From contig VXIS01000241.1 of NCBI GenBank assembly GCA_008704415.1, forward strand, positions 1 through 64,000: DNA of 64,000 bases. The letters run 5' to 3'. Below are positions 1 through 11,851 of this stretch, one piece after another. Every line of letters starts with the position of its first letter. The first letter of the stretch is position 1. The DNA is from Sphaerosporella brunnea. Lineage: Eukaryota > Ascomycota > Pezizomycetes > Pezizales > Pyronemataceae. The notes beneath the pieces are model-generated. The model saw only the letters and a program-made list of their open reading frames with translations. It had not been told where the DNA came from and ran no database searches. The position numbers and the translations under genes are program-made.

Positions 1-1545
1 GGCTGTGAGTGGGGAGCCGCGTAAGTAAGTCCGTGGGTAATTTCTTTTTTTCAACTTGCACGTTGATTTTCATGTATATTCAAAACAGGTTTTTCGGACT
101 GTTTTTCGGTCGTGGACAGTCAGTGAATGCGTGCTTGTCGTCGTGCCGATCGGAGCGCGCGTAGATATGACCTTGGATCAAAGTAGGCGAGTGCGGTTAA
201 AACTCAACGACGTCCAATCGAGTCGCGCAAAAGCATATTGCATCACGCCAGTCAATGCACTGAACATATAATCGATTTTCCCAGCCTGTCTGTCCGTCCT
301 CACATCCCCATATTTTCATCAATGCCTTTTTGGCCTCGTTGCGTGTGCAGTGGCTTCTCGTCGTGTGACATCACCCTCGGGCGGTCCCTTCAGGTGAATC
401 CGCGGATCCTTCTGTACCTACTTTGCATCGCCGAACTGGACGCACATTCTGCAACGTTCCGGCGTAGCCCCGTCCACTATGGGTATCCAACAGTACGAAC
501 TACACAACCCGGTGTTTACACCTTCCGGGAAAGGTGTAAAGTAAAGGGAAAGGTGTAAACTAAAGGGAAAGATGTAAAGTAAAGGGAAAGGTGTAAAGTA
601 AAGCAAACCCGTGCAGCCGGAACGTAGTCGGCGACACATCGAAATATCGCTTGTGCCTGTGTTTTATGGCGACCGGGGGGGGGGGGTAATTCGAACCTCT
701 TGCTTGACAGGCGAGCACTCGCCGGCCGGACTTTTTTGGGTCGCAATCTCGAAAGCATTCTCTCTCCAGGAATGCTCCGAAGCACCTTTGAAAACGAGAC
801 GGAACAGGAAATAGAAAAGCGACTTGGAGACAGTGTAGGCCTTGCGGTCTAGCATCTTCAAACTGTGCGGGAAGAGACGCCCGGTGGATAATCCAATTTC
901 GCAGGTCATGCCCAACATTGCGGTTTGACCGCACCTGTCGTGGAAACGGCATCCCGGGGAAGGGCGTAAGATCGCTGCCGGTTACGCACACCGAAATTCC
1001 TCACACATAAACGTCGAACTCTTGTGTGACTGCGGCCGCCTGGAAGCGTTAGCCCATCATGATCACAGCGCCCTCGCCACCGAAGTGCGAAGGCTGGGGA
1101 TACGGCACCTCAGCACGCGGGTTATGCCGGCTCGGGGGAAAGGCGCTGGAACTCGCGCTCCGCCCTGCCGCTACTCGCATCCTCTATCTACCCTTGCTGC
1201 ACGCGCAGGAGCTGCAATAGGCATAATTGGACGTCTACAGACGAGTCGGCAATTCTGGTTTGCGGCGGGCTGTCACTGCAGGGCGTTTGTGGTGTGGCCA
1301 GAGAGTTTGATTTTAGAGGGCTCTACCCGCCTGTGGTGTTGATATCAACACGAAATGCAGAGTGATGAACGTGGATGGAATTGTTGATGGGGTTGTGGAT
1401 TATTGTCTGTTCACAGGGACAAAACGGAAGAAAAAGAACTTCACAGGCATGGTATTTCTCGTGGTCGCTTTCATATTACAATCTGAGGACCTATTACCAA
1501 CGCTTGCGCTTAAACAAATTATGACATCACCAGCATCCGTTGCCT
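1..1545. other. No supported gene; intergenic
   Basis: Open frames here are short and overlap on both strands, with no recognisable motif. The stretch holds a short purine-rich tandem repeat near 540-603 and a poly-G run near 676-686. Nothing else is supported. Confidence 0.5.
538..604. repeat. Short tandem repeat, about 20-bp unit
   Basis: A unit reading roughly GTAAAGTAAAGGGAAAGGT is repeated about three times with one or two mismatches. The run encodes meaningless Thr/Phe/Leu-rich frames on the minus strand, so it is best read as simple sequence. Confidence 0.75.
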
Positions 1546-3522
1546 TCAATCCAGGCCATGGATTCCAGTCTGCGCCAGCCTGTCGGGCAACGAACCCAGC
1601 GGGTCATCGGTATCGGTACTTCCGTCACCGGCATCGAAGCTGTCAACGACGACGTCCGGCACACCAAAGACGACAAGCTCACCCGAACCCAGCGGCGCCG
1701 CACCGAGCGCACCGACAAAACCCGGCAAGTCGTTGAGTTTTTTCCGATCGCCGTTCTGGGCGGCGATGACATACGGGTTGAAAACGGGCGAGGTACCTAG
1801 CCACTCCCACAGCTCGCAGAGACTCTGGTGCTCGTCCGACGCGGCGAACCCGATCTTGCTGGAATCGAACCCTCGCACCGAATACGGGTACAGCAGCGTG
1901 TTGATCAGCAGGATCATCGCGTGGTAGTCGTCGCCGACCTCGGGGATGTACGGCTTGTGCATCGCGTCGTCTGCGAGCAGACGCGGGGGCACGCAGATCC
2001 AGCCGCCCATGTACTCGCCGCACACTTCGCCAGCCTGGTCGCGCCGCCCAGATCGACCAGCACGCCCCGGCTGTTGCGGTCCAGCACGATGTTGTCCCAC
2101 CTGATGTCGCGGTGGATCCAGCCGTGCTCGTGCAGCCAGTCCATGCCGGCCAAAACGTCCCGCAAGATCTGGTGTGTTTGGCCGGGCGTCTGGTTCAGCA
2201 CGACAAGGTCAACGGGGCGGCCAACGGGGAGCATTCCGTACTCTGTGCTGTCATGGGTTGCGAACAGAAGGATCGGGAGGTGCGGACATCTATCGCCCGG
2301 AACCGCGGCAATCGCTTCCAATATCTTGATTTCGTCCCTGAACGGGGTCGGTTTGGTATCAACAGTAGAGCGCTTCACACAGATCTCGGCTTTCTTGCGG
2401 GCTGCCTGGACGCCGACGGCCGTCCAGTACCACGTGTCGTCGGTTTTCGGAGTCTTCGGTAGCCGGAATGACGCCACGACGCTCTTGGTCGACAATCCCA
2501 GATGCTGCTGGATCTTACCCAAGCCGCTGCTGAAGTACGGATGTAGCGGCGTCTCGCGCTCGTCGATCGTCAATCCCACCAGGAACTCCACTGCCTGTTC
2601 GAAGTCCACCGGCAAATAAGCGCACGCGTGGGCGCTGCCATCCGGCTTCCGGTCCAACACGATGAACACGTTCTCGTCGATGTTCGACAGCAGCGCTGTG
2701 AAGCGTGTGCGAAACGGCTGCATCTTCGCTTGAGCGTATATATAGTTGAGCACCTGACCGCGGCAGGATGCGTCCAGCATGACTCCTCTGGATTTGAGCT
2801 CCATGACCAGCCGGGCGTAGGCGCCGTGCGGGCGGAGGATCGTGGGGGCGGACACGGTGATATCCGGCTTCAGGTGGTTGAGATACGCAGTGTCGTGGGT
2901 GTCAAACACGATGCCTTGCGTTTTTGCGATCAGCGAGTCCAACAGATCACACACAGGTTTGTAGAGGTCGGCTTCAGCACGCAGCGAAACGTTGTCCTTC
3001 AGCTTCGATACGGCTCGTTTGGCTACTTTTGGCAGCGTGCGAGCGGCAGCTGGAAGTGGCTTTTCGACGGCGGATACACGGTTCGTCGCGATGCCTTGGT
3101 TCCACACGTCCGCCTTCGATGTGTCAACTGCAGGGCTACTGTCAGCAAGCTACGATGTTATTCCGGGTCCTGACAGTACACTTACTGAGGGCGTCGGTTT
3201 GTAGGTGTGGACTGAGCTTGACTTCGACGGCCTTATGCGCCGCCTTTTCGGCAAGCAGTGCCTTCTCCAACTGGCTCTTCGCTTTTTCCCATTGGGTTCG
3301 TTCTTCAGCGAACGCAGTCCGTTCATTGGCAAAGGCAGTCCGTTCATCGGCAAAGGCAGTGCGCTCGGCTGCGAAGGACTTTTCGGCATCTGCGAGCTTG
3401 TCCTTAAACTCCTGGACTTCGGCTTTAAAATTCGCGCGCTCATTCGTTCGGTTCATCTGCATGGTTTGAACAAGCCCCTCCATCCACATCGCAAACTTTT
3501 TGTGGCGGCGACTCGGATCCAT
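1546..3522 (-). CDS. PD-(D/E)XK nuclease-like domain fused to protein kinase (Crinkler-type architecture); one intron, one frameshift
   Basis: Exon 1 (3522-3186) encodes a charged coiled coil with repeats of the type AERTAFADERTAFANERT. Exon 2 (from 3127) carries a restriction-endonuclease-like region with KPDITV followed by VMELKSRG and a GQVLNYIYAQ helix, which match the PD...ExK core. A kinase domain follows: candidate ATP lysine in ICVKRS, a glutamate helix FRDEIKIL, catalytic loop HRDIRWDN, and DLGG in place of DFG. Near position 2020 the frame shifts by one base, and the C-lobe continues in another frame (GEYMGGWICVPP..., to 1546). Known context: nuclease plus kinase fusions occur among Crinkler-type and fungal FunK1-like proteins. 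Inference: a host- or element-targeted effector-like protein. The start at 3522 is the first Met in frame, but a longer 5' end is possible. The single shift could be a true mutation or an assembly error. Confidence 0.72.
3128..3185 (-). other. Intron of the nuclease-kinase gene (58 nt)
   Basis: Read on the minus strand, the donor is GTAAGT, a branch-like GCTGAC lies about 13 nt before the end, and the acceptor is TGCAG. It is a phase-1 intron: removing it joins the exon-1 coiled-coil frame exactly to the exon-2 nuclease frame (codon A|TT). Short introns of this kind are typical of fungi. Confidence 0.8.
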
Positions 3523-3564
3523 CCGTTGCCAGTCGATTTCCAGCAGATCTTATCGCCACAGTCA

Positions 3565-3690
3565 GCACCAGTCATTCACAGCAGGCAGAGAGTGTGAAAG
3601 CTCGCCGTTCAGCATGTCAGTCAACCGCTCGTCGGTCACCGAATCGTCGCATTTCAGCGGGGGGAAGACGGTTGAAGGGGTCATGGCCAT
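3565..3690 (-). CDS. Possible upstream coding segment of the nuclease-kinase gene
   Basis: Forty-two codons starting MAMTPSTVFPP and ending in NDWC lie in the same frame as the exon starting at 3522. They are separated from it by about 40 nt that contain a TGA and a TAA. Composition (acidic, TDERLTDMLNGEL) looks like coding sequence. I found no donor/acceptor pair of the right length to join them, so this is either a separate 5' exon with unusual splice sites, a decayed N-terminus, or chance. Confidence 0.25.
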
Positions 3691-3734
3691 GACGGTTGTG
3701 CGTTTCGGATGTAGCGCAGTCGGTGTCTGTGCAA

Positions 3735-3825
3735 AGCGGTTGAAGGTGAGGTGTTCAAAGGTGAGGGGTTTTGTCGTGCGGGGCGAAGGGGTCGAAGGTG
3801 AGGGGTTCAAAGGTGTCAAGTCGAA
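3735..3825. repeat. Imperfect G-rich direct repeats
   Basis: The phrase GGTGAGGGGTTCAAAGGTG and close variants occur three times in about 90 bp. No gene overlaps it convincingly. Confidence 0.55.
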
Positions 3826-5700
3826 GTTTAGGGTTCGGCGCCCCGGGTAAATTGTGCGAGTGCAAATGGATGTCACGCGACTTGTGCGGCTCCCCAAGCA
3901 GCGGCAACCCACTTTTCGACCCGCTGCTGGAGTGCTACCTCGCTTGACAATCACTATTGCATCACGGTTGCACATCATGGTGTCCGAGGTTGGCCTTAAG
4001 AGTCGATGAAAATGTGGTTTTATTTGGTGTGAGTTGACCTGAGACCCCAAAAGACTATCCCTTTCTCAACTACGTGACCCGCTTCCTCCTTTGACCCCGT
4101 CCTTGTCCGCCACCAGCAACGCCAGCTTGATGGAAAATCTGCGCAACTGTGACCTCCGCCAACTGACCTACATAACCGCCGCTAAAACCCCACCGGACCC
4201 TTCATCTCGATTGTTGCTGTCATCGCCGTCAACAGGCGATACCTTAAGGTCCTCTTCCGGCACAACATTGCGGGAGGTGCGGCAGGAAGGCATCACAAAT
4301 AGTGGCCACACATTATGGTGATCTGATTCTTTGGGGATAATTGGTTGCTTCGTCTTGCTATCCTGCTCTGAAGCTCTGGAACACACACTTTGAAGCGAGA
4401 GAAATGATAACACTGCGAAGTAATGCCGGTAGTTAAAACCGGTCGGGCATCGTAAAACATCATAGGCGCCGGACGTCCATTTTAGACGATCACTCATTCC
4501 ACTGATTAGAGTGAACATCTCCATCAACGGAGCCCTTCAAACCCTGGTACTACGCCGCAGGCACTATAGAACAGATGGATGAGTTTATGTGAGGGGCGAC
4601 ACTGCAGGTTGTATCAGCTGTGGCGGAGGTCAGCTCACATTGAGTTCACGAAGCGCGAAATACTTGCCAAGAGGAACCGAAATTATCATTTCCATGACGG
4701 TGATACTTTGGGCGGTCAGGTTGTCAGGGTTCAGGCAGGGAAACGTTTTCATCGTTCCATGGGACACAGTGGACCTTTTCAGAAGCCCACGGAGACGGCT
4801 GTCATACGAACTTTTGACCAATTCACCGCGCACACGTTGCCCGCCACTCTTGATTGTGCAAATACGCGGTTTTCTCTATTCCCCACCATGGTACAAGCTC
4901 GTCAGGATAGTGTTTTACCGGGCGACGACTGTCTCGAACGGCAATGGGACCGCGGGATGAACTTGGAGTCGGTGACCAAAGGAACAAAACCGCACACAAA
5001 CATCTGTACACCACGCTCAGAACATGGACACGCCGCCAGAGATGCTGGGGATCTGGTCAACTATTGCATTGTGTTCGGAGATTGCCTGGTGATAAGCATG
5101 GTAGCCATGGTTGCGTGACGGGTACACGACGGCGTCAGCCCGTCATCTAGGGTTTGACGTTTTAGGCCCCGGCCTGTTCAACAGGCGCGACGCGCGCGCC
5201 GGGCTTCGGTGGTTCGTGGACCCTGCCCTGTATGTCCTGCGGAGAAGCCCGTTTATGGGAGCGCCTGCATACAGCAATGGCACAGTCGCCGCACAATCCA
5301 CAAATCATGCGGCATGGATAGAGCGATGCTGAAGGACGGCATTGCATGTTTGAAGGTGTGCGTTCACGCGAGTCGACGTGAGTCGCATATCCGATCACAC
5401 ACCGTGTCGAGTGACAGAGATCGCGAAAACTATTACCTGCCTGGGTCACGCCGCCATCGGTCAAGTGACACTCGGTATGAAAATCCGCACTACCCCTTGC
5501 AGGTCCGGGGCTATATCCGTTCATCCCAGGACTCCCTAGGTTGACGTCTACTAGCCTAGCAGTCCCATCAAGCGCGGCCGGACCAGGCTTCCTTGGGCCC
5601 CGATGGAATTTGGCCAAAATTGATGCCATTGGCGTCTTACAATTGTCTGAGCCGTACGTTTGCCAAATCGCTTCGCATCGGCGCTGCTGGTATAGACCTA
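3826..5700. other. No supported gene; intergenic
   Basis: Frames up to about 180 codons exist, but they show no motif, no compositional bias and no splice structure I can defend. I see nothing further here. Confidence 0.4.
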
Positions 5701-5744
5701 TGTGCGGCATGGAGCTTTTGCTTGGAGAGAAAGCACCGGATATG

Positions 5745-5960
5745 GTATAGATGGTGGTCAAAGGGTACGAAGTGCTGCGGACCAAAGTGCAGATCGAACG
5801 CAGGGGCCAGTTGGACCGCACCATCTGCGCCTGGACTGCGACGCCAATAATCAATTTATTGCCCATTTGAGCCTGGCTCTGGGAGTGAGACCCGCCGGTA
5901 AAAGGTATAGCCCGGCGATCTGTAGTGCTTATCTCCAAAGGTGGCGCCTTCCCTATATTC
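5745..5960. repeat. Dispersed repeat, copy 1 (inverted relative to 50996-51190)
   Basis: About 200 bp match the reverse complement of 50996-51190 with many substitutions. Shared blocks include GGTGGCGCCTTCCCTATA, a stretch around CCCGCCGGT, and the block around GAACGCAGGGGC. No open frame is clearly conserved in both copies, so this is probably a fragment of an unnamed mobile element. Confidence 0.6.
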
Positions 5961-6984
5961 CTGGATAATACACTGCGTTCCTCGACAGTACTTGAACATG
6001 AGCGATGGCTTCACAGACTTCAAAGCCTCAGGACTGCCTCCATAAGACCTGGTGCGTGGTGGGGAGCTCTACGAGCTCGACTTCAAAATCCAGCCGGTCG
6101 CTTGCGGCGAGCTCGCCTATGCGTATCCGTCCCAGGGATATACAATGTACTGAATGTATTGCCGCGGCCGTGGGTGCAGCACTTGAACGAGTGGAGAGAG
6201 ATAATATGTTCTTTACCACCTACTCATAACTCCGACTCCCACGCGGGCTAGTTGGCGGCGGTTTAACCTCGGAGAAGTTCGTGAATGAGCTGCAGCCATT
6301 GTTGTAGGCACCACACCTACGACCCTGCTACCTAATCATCGGGAAGACCTCGTTCTCCCCCTCCGGCGGCTGACTACCTCTACCTGCCGGTAGATACGCG
6401 CCAAAGCTGTCACCGCCATAGCCGCTGTTTCGGGTTGTCAGCCAGTCGAGATATATCCAAAATATCCTGCACCTGCAGCCATGGCTGCCTCCAATGTCAG
6501 CTCGACCATGCATTGTGAGTTTGAACTGGCGGAAACATGGACGAAATCTCCGCCTGCAGCAGCGACCACCCAGTGGCAAGCGTTTCCCCTGTATCTGGCC
6601 ACGTTCTGACCAGGGAATAGCCGTCCAAGGGGTGGTAACCGTGCGGTATGCATTGCCATCGGATGGTGTTATTCAGCTGGTGGAGGTATGGCTAAAGACT
6701 GCGGTAACCCGCTGCTTCCCACGCCATCGGGCCCGGGACTCGGGGTCTTCGGCCCCCTCAGCACCCCGGATCTGTCGCGACCTTCGCTGTGCTTGCGGAT
6801 CGAGAGATCACATAATCGTGATGACCAGATCATGCCCCGGTGGGCGCAAGCTCCCGTCACGTTCTGAGCAATACACCTGGTACCTGATGAATGTTTAACT
6901 CTTTGCCGCTGCCCGGAATATATCCGGCCGTGTGCAGCCAGGATGTAACACCGAGTATTGCGAGAAAAAAGTAAAAAGTCGTTC

Positions 6985-7893
6985 TCTCTATTGGAAAAAT
7001 AAAAAAAAAAGACTGGGGAGCTTAACGACGCTGCTCCTCCTCCCTCCTCGTCGTCCGAAAATCCACGCCATTCCTCCTCCTCCTCCGACTCGTTTTCATC
7101 GCCTTCGCCGTCGGCAAGCGCGATCCTGGCCGGCTCTGCCAGCACCGCCGACGGCTACCACCCGGCGCAAACAGACAACACAGGCGATCCAGAACGCAGA
7201 GAGCGAAGGCCGATGTAACAGAACTCCGGCCGCAAACCTGGTCGCAAGCGAACCTACGGCTCGGGATGTTTCGAGGACCGACTAGCTGAAGACAAGCCAA
7301 CGATCTCGCACCTGCGGATATCAGCCGGAATGTGAAAAGCGCCGTAAAACGGGAATGCAGCTGGGTCTTCAGATCCTCAGCGTCTTGAGCGCACAACTTC
7401 ATGCACCGTTTACCCCACCCCGCTCCCAATTTTGGAATCCGATGATCTGTCGCGCACTGCAGGCGGTTCCATCTTCCCCCATCACTTCTAAGGCACTGCG
7501 GCTGTATCCGCGGATGCTCACATACTCGCCGTGTTCCCGCCACAACACGCTTCTGGACAGTTGTAGCTTGATGTCGTTGGGTGCTGCCTTAGCAGCCTGA
7601 CGCGCTTCTTCAGTTTGCAGCCGCCAAAAGTTACATAGAACGACGGACTCGCCCAAAGCAGTTCCGATCCGGCCACTTGAGGTATTTGTCATTGTGAACG
7701 CGGCAGACCTGCATGTGGTGGACCTAGCACTGGCGTTAGCAACAGTCGACTGTGACATCGCTTGCCGTAGAAAATGAGTGATCTCAACGTCTCCAGGCGG
7801 ATAGCCTGTCTGTGAACCCAAGCGTAAGGTGAAAACCATGCCGACTGCGGACTTCCAATACTCGTCAATCATACGCGATTTCGCAGCGCCCAA
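6985..7893 (-). pseudogene. Possible decayed coding region, unknown product
   Basis: On the minus strand, coding-like segments appear in different frames: a run around YWKSAVGMVFTLRLGSQTG, then RQIIGFQNWERGG, then KTQLHSRFTALF, ending with an acidic tail GDENESEEEEEWRGFSDDEE. Together they suggest one multi-exon or frameshifted gene, but I recognise no family and cannot prove splice joints. It could equally be several chance frames in a GC-balanced region. Confidence 0.2.
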
Positions 7894-8912
7894 GGATTAA
7901 ATTATGGGCAAGAGCTTGGCGTAGCGTGAACGTCTTTTCCGCATCGCGAACCACGCTGCGGAAACCAGCTATCGATCCTCCCAGATAGTCCTCTTTCCAG
8001 GCTTCTCTGATTTTATCAACGTCGCCAATTGAAGGGCTTGCTTGCTTCGCCAGACGCCGAGGTTTGCTTTCGCTGTTCCTGCGAGAACTGACCCAAAACG
8101 TCGTGCGGTGCTATTTGCAAGCTCCTCAGGGCTGCAAAAAGTTCCTTCTTTGCCCGTTGCGCCACGACTGACTGCTGTATGCGATCCGGCGCTTTTGATG
8201 ATGGCGCGCCTGTTTGTGGCGCCTCCGTTGTGTGGCAAAGGTCGCGAAGTCTGTGCTTTGCGCTACCCAGCAGGGACAGAAAGAGAATAGGAATGGAGTT
8301 GCGTAAGCCGCTTGGAACGCAGAACCGAGTGCACTCAGGCAAGGGATGCAGTGCAGGCCGACAATCTGTTAGGCGGGGGATGGTTCGTAGGTGCGAGCAG
8401 GTAAATATTGAACGAGTCGAGCTATGGTTAGGGTTTTGTGTCCATTTCCAAATCTCCAGCGATGACGTGAACACTCTCTCCAAGAGTGCGGATCTGACTG
8501 TTTATCGTATGCCGTCTAGGCCCGTCCTATGTAATCGAACATACCAGCCTCCTGTGGTCGGCCATGTTGACCCCCAATTGTCCGCATTCTGGGCACGTTG
8601 CCTGCTTTTGGCGCATTTGAGGGTGTCCCGGGAGAACCGGGTTCTCCGCCAGCGATCTGCGCGCTTCTTCGACCGATGACCACCAGCCTCTCCGATACGC
8701 AAGCTGGTGATTTGATGGCCGCAACGAAGAGTGGCGGTGGTTTTGTCGACGTACGCAGCGGTAGTGGTTTTCTATGGTGCAAACGTACAAGTGGTGCTCC
8801 TGGTTGAGAATGGTTGACTGGAACACGTTGGTATTGGCAGAGGTCGCAGTGCTTTGGAAGCCGCATTTTCAAGATGGTAGTATGTGTGGCTTATTGTTGC
8901 AGGGTGGATGGC

Positions 8913-9239
8913 GTAATCGGCAGTGTTCTCAATAGCCAGCCTGCCGGGCTGGCTGCGTTGGGCTGCGTTGGACTGATCAAAAAGCCAGCCCGGCTTTTTA
9001 ACTCGCAGCCTGGCCTGGCCGGCTGGCTGAGGGATTATGAAGAATGGACATCATTGTTGCTTCACTGATTATCACTCTGTACCAATTCGCGACTTTTACA
9101 TGCAAAGACGCAGCTCACAGCCAGCCAGCCCCGGCTTCGTAGCCGGGCTGATCAAACAGCGAGTCCGGCCGGCCCATTTTGGCAGCCGGGCTGACAGCAC
9201 GTGCTTTTTAGGGGGGCTATTGAGAACACTGGTAATAGG
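8913..9239. mobile_element. hAT-type miniature element (MITE) with 8-bp TSD
   Basis: The left end at 8921 reads CAGTGTTCTCAATAGCC and the right end at 9231 is its inverted counterpart (GGCTATTGAGAACACTG). Flanks are GTAATCGG and GTAATAGG, an 8-bp target duplication with one mismatch, as expected for hAT. The 311-bp interior is full of GCCGGGCTG motifs and inverted GATCAAAAAGCC blocks and encodes nothing. The same termini recur elsewhere in this window. Confidence 0.88.
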
Positions 9240-11203
9240 TGGGTTTTATTGGGCAAAGGGAGGCTCTGCAGGCGTTTCGCCGATGCCATCAATTTTCCGG
9301 CCAAGGGCACTTAGGGCTCTTGATTCGCCGCCCCATCACCGTATCTACACTGTCTTACACAGGGTGGCCTCGCCTTGTGGGGCTGGGATTTCGAACCAGC
9401 GTACGTTGGATCTGTGTACGTAGGTAACAAACGCTGAGGCAGCGTACTAACCAGCCTGCCTCAGCGTGCGGTTGTTCGCCGCATGTGGGTGTGGGTGGCT
9501 GGAGGGGATCAACGAGGGTTAGGGTTAGGGTGTTGTAGGGTTGGAACTGTCCGTCCTGCGGCGGTCGGTGTACGCGGTCAGGAACGGATCAACGTCGCCT
9601 TGGTCAACCGAGCAATTATTCTGAGCTGCTGAGGCATGGTCCTGCGGAGGAGGCTCACGCCAGGCAGGAAGTATCGTATTTCAGCGAGGAATCAGGACGA
9701 CGCCAGAACAATCCCTCGTCGGGCAGGCGTCGCAGCACCCCCACGCAAGCCCAGCACTATCAAGTTGGGTGTATCGGTTGCTACCGCTGCTTCCTCAATC
9801 GCATCGGCAGCATAATAAAGGTCTACGCCGCACGGGGCAGAGAGATGCCGCGCCGCGCAGGATGCAGCTGCACAACTATGCATCAATGTACCGAATGGCC
9901 AATGGCTATGACCTGAACGCAGCGAAGTACCGACTGAAGACGATGTGCGCGGAATTTACATGCTTTGATATATTTGCTTGCGCGATCCGTATTGCTGCCC
10001 GGATCCCAGCATCACCAGCAACGCCACTGCACCTCCGTTGTCTCCGCCCCCCCCCCCTGTTCGATCACCATCGCCGACACGCACCGCCTCCACGAGGCCA
10101 GTGGACACTCCCCCGCGCGCTGTCCCAGGCTACCCGCGGCCGACCGGCCCCAGCCGCAACAAATCATCACGGGCCCGGCGCTGTCCAAACCTCCCCGCCG
10201 GGGCCCCGGATGGCCGCGGTCAGTGGCAGCCAGCGTTGCGCTATACTTGAAGGCTGACGCGTCGCCACAGCGCGCCGACATCCCCGACGCCCCCCTCGCG
10301 ATTCCGCCCACGAGACGCCTCATGACCCAGCCGCCGCGCCGCGCAGCCAGCACCGCCCACGATCGCCGGCGTCCGCCCCCGTCCCAGCCGCTTTCCGGCA
10401 GCCACCCCAGCTTGCTGCCCCGTCACGTTTTACGGCCGAGCTCCCGCCCACACGCTCCGCGGCCGCGCGCCACTTCGACCTGTTTCGCAGCCCGTTTAGG
10501 CCGCCTGAGACCCCGTTTCGACTGCTGCATGGGATTGCGATGACGAAGGACCTGCCGCGGGACTGGCCCCGTGTGCGCAGGGTAGCATGGAGGTTAGTGA
10601 CAGGGCCCAGGGCGGAGCGTGAATCGAGACCTGCTGTATTGCGCAGCATAGCAGCTTTGTGTGTTGACGCGGGGCCGTCCGCTCTTCGATGCTCCGTCAA
10701 CCATCAGCCCCGTGGATAAAGCGTAAAAAAGAGCGCGAACAACCGTGACGTCTGCCAAAATGGATGGTTCCGAATGACGTGTAAAGATCGGGAAAGAAAC
10801 TCGTCGAATTCGAACATCATAATGACGTTGCTGTGATTTGTTCCCCAGCTTTAGTGGGAATACGTAGCAGAAAACCATGTTAAGTGTGATAATCTTACAT
10901 TACGCCGGGGAGGAAATATATACACACGGTACTCTTGCGAGTGGAGGGATCAGGGAGTCTCAAGCTATAGTTGCAAATTGATATCAAAACGTCCTTTGAG
11001 GCTATTCTTCGCAGTTTGCCTCGCTCTGCAGGCCTCAACCAGCCTTGCCTTCGAGTGCGAGTCAGCACATTTACGACCAAGGGAGGCTCCCATTACCGAA
11101 CCCGGGGAGGGCTGCAGCTGGCGAACTGCGGAAAAGCCCTTGCTGCGTGGAGGACTGCACGTTGCTGCTGGCTGGATTTGTAGAGGTTAGCTGACCTTAC
11201 CAT
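9240..11203. other. No supported gene; includes a C-rich stretch
   Basis: A telomere-like GGGTTAGGGTTAGGG occurs near 9517-9533 but in only about two copies. From about 10000 to 10530 the plus strand is C-rich, and all three frames give Pro/Arg/Ser-rich low-complexity reads. No motif supports a protein. Confidence 0.45.
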
Positions 11204-11851
11204 CAGGGCGGTCAATAGTCCGGCCTGCCGCCATGTCAAACGGGGTCCCAAGGAGTGGTCAGGTCGGGCCAGTGCTGTGGCAAGTCCGACAGGTTTGGGC
11301 CGGCATGAGAAAAACCTGGATATCTGATAGGTGCCGGCCGGTGCCCGGTATCCTGTATTAAGCTCGGGTCGTTCATTGTGCCGAAGGCAGAACAAGCGCG
11401 GCCGGTTGGCAAACTCCCAAATCGATAGACTATTACGGATCAGCAGGTTCCTTGGAGACGATATTGTAGAAACCATAGAATGCCTCCAATCCTGGGCGAG
11501 GGAAGATGTGGTATATGCGGCGGGTTCTCAAATTCATCAAGTGGAGCGTATGAATGATGACGTGGAACGGAGGGGGGTGCAGATGGAGGGGTATCTGGAG
11601 ATCCTTCACGTTGATGAATCTGGATCTCGCGTTCACGTTTCTTTCCGTGATGTATGTGTAAGCAAGAAACTACAGATGCCTGGCGCGCCCGCCGGGCGCC
11701 GGGTACTTCAGGGCCTGGCGGGTGCGCGTCGGCGCCTGGGTCTCGATACGAAAAGCCTGGTCCAAACGGGCCGTGATTTCAAAAGCCCGTTTCAATCAGT
11801 CCGGTTCAGGCCGCGCTCAAAGCCGGACTGGCCGGATTTTTGACAGCCATG
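11204..11851 (+). mobile_element. hAT-derived non-autonomous element retaining transposase C-terminus
   Basis: The left end is CAGGGCGGTCAATAGTCC and the right end is the inverted form ending in TTTTTGACAGCCATG. Between about 11430 and 11660 the plus strand encodes a hAT C-terminal segment, FLGDDIVETIECLQSW, followed by an acidic tail (HQVERMNDDVERRG...). The rest of the transposase is missing. The layout and size (about 648 bp) match the copy at 31202-31847. I found no clear 8-bp TSD at this copy, so an end may be slightly eroded. Confidence 0.75.

Noticed and set aside
1828..2619. 263-codon plus-strand frame
   Set aside because: It is the antisense shadow of the kinase domain, which has clear catalytic motifs on the minus strand.
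5162..5938. 258-codon minus-strand frame
   Set aside because: No motif or domain, ordinary composition, and part of it overlaps a non-coding dispersed repeat; length alone is not evidence.
9360..9460. tRNA-like sequence on the minus strand with a GGTTCGAAATC B-box-like motif
   Set aside because: The T-loop has one base too many, no 7-bp acceptor stem can be formed, and no anticodon arm is convincing. At best it is a pseudo-tRNA.
9517..9533. Telomeric repeat (TTAGGG)
   Set aside because: Only about two to three units, inside unrelated sequence; too short to call a telomere or interstitial array.
9965..10543. Proline-rich 192-codon plus-strand frame
   Set aside because: All frames are low complexity because of local C-richness; no splice signals or conserved segments.
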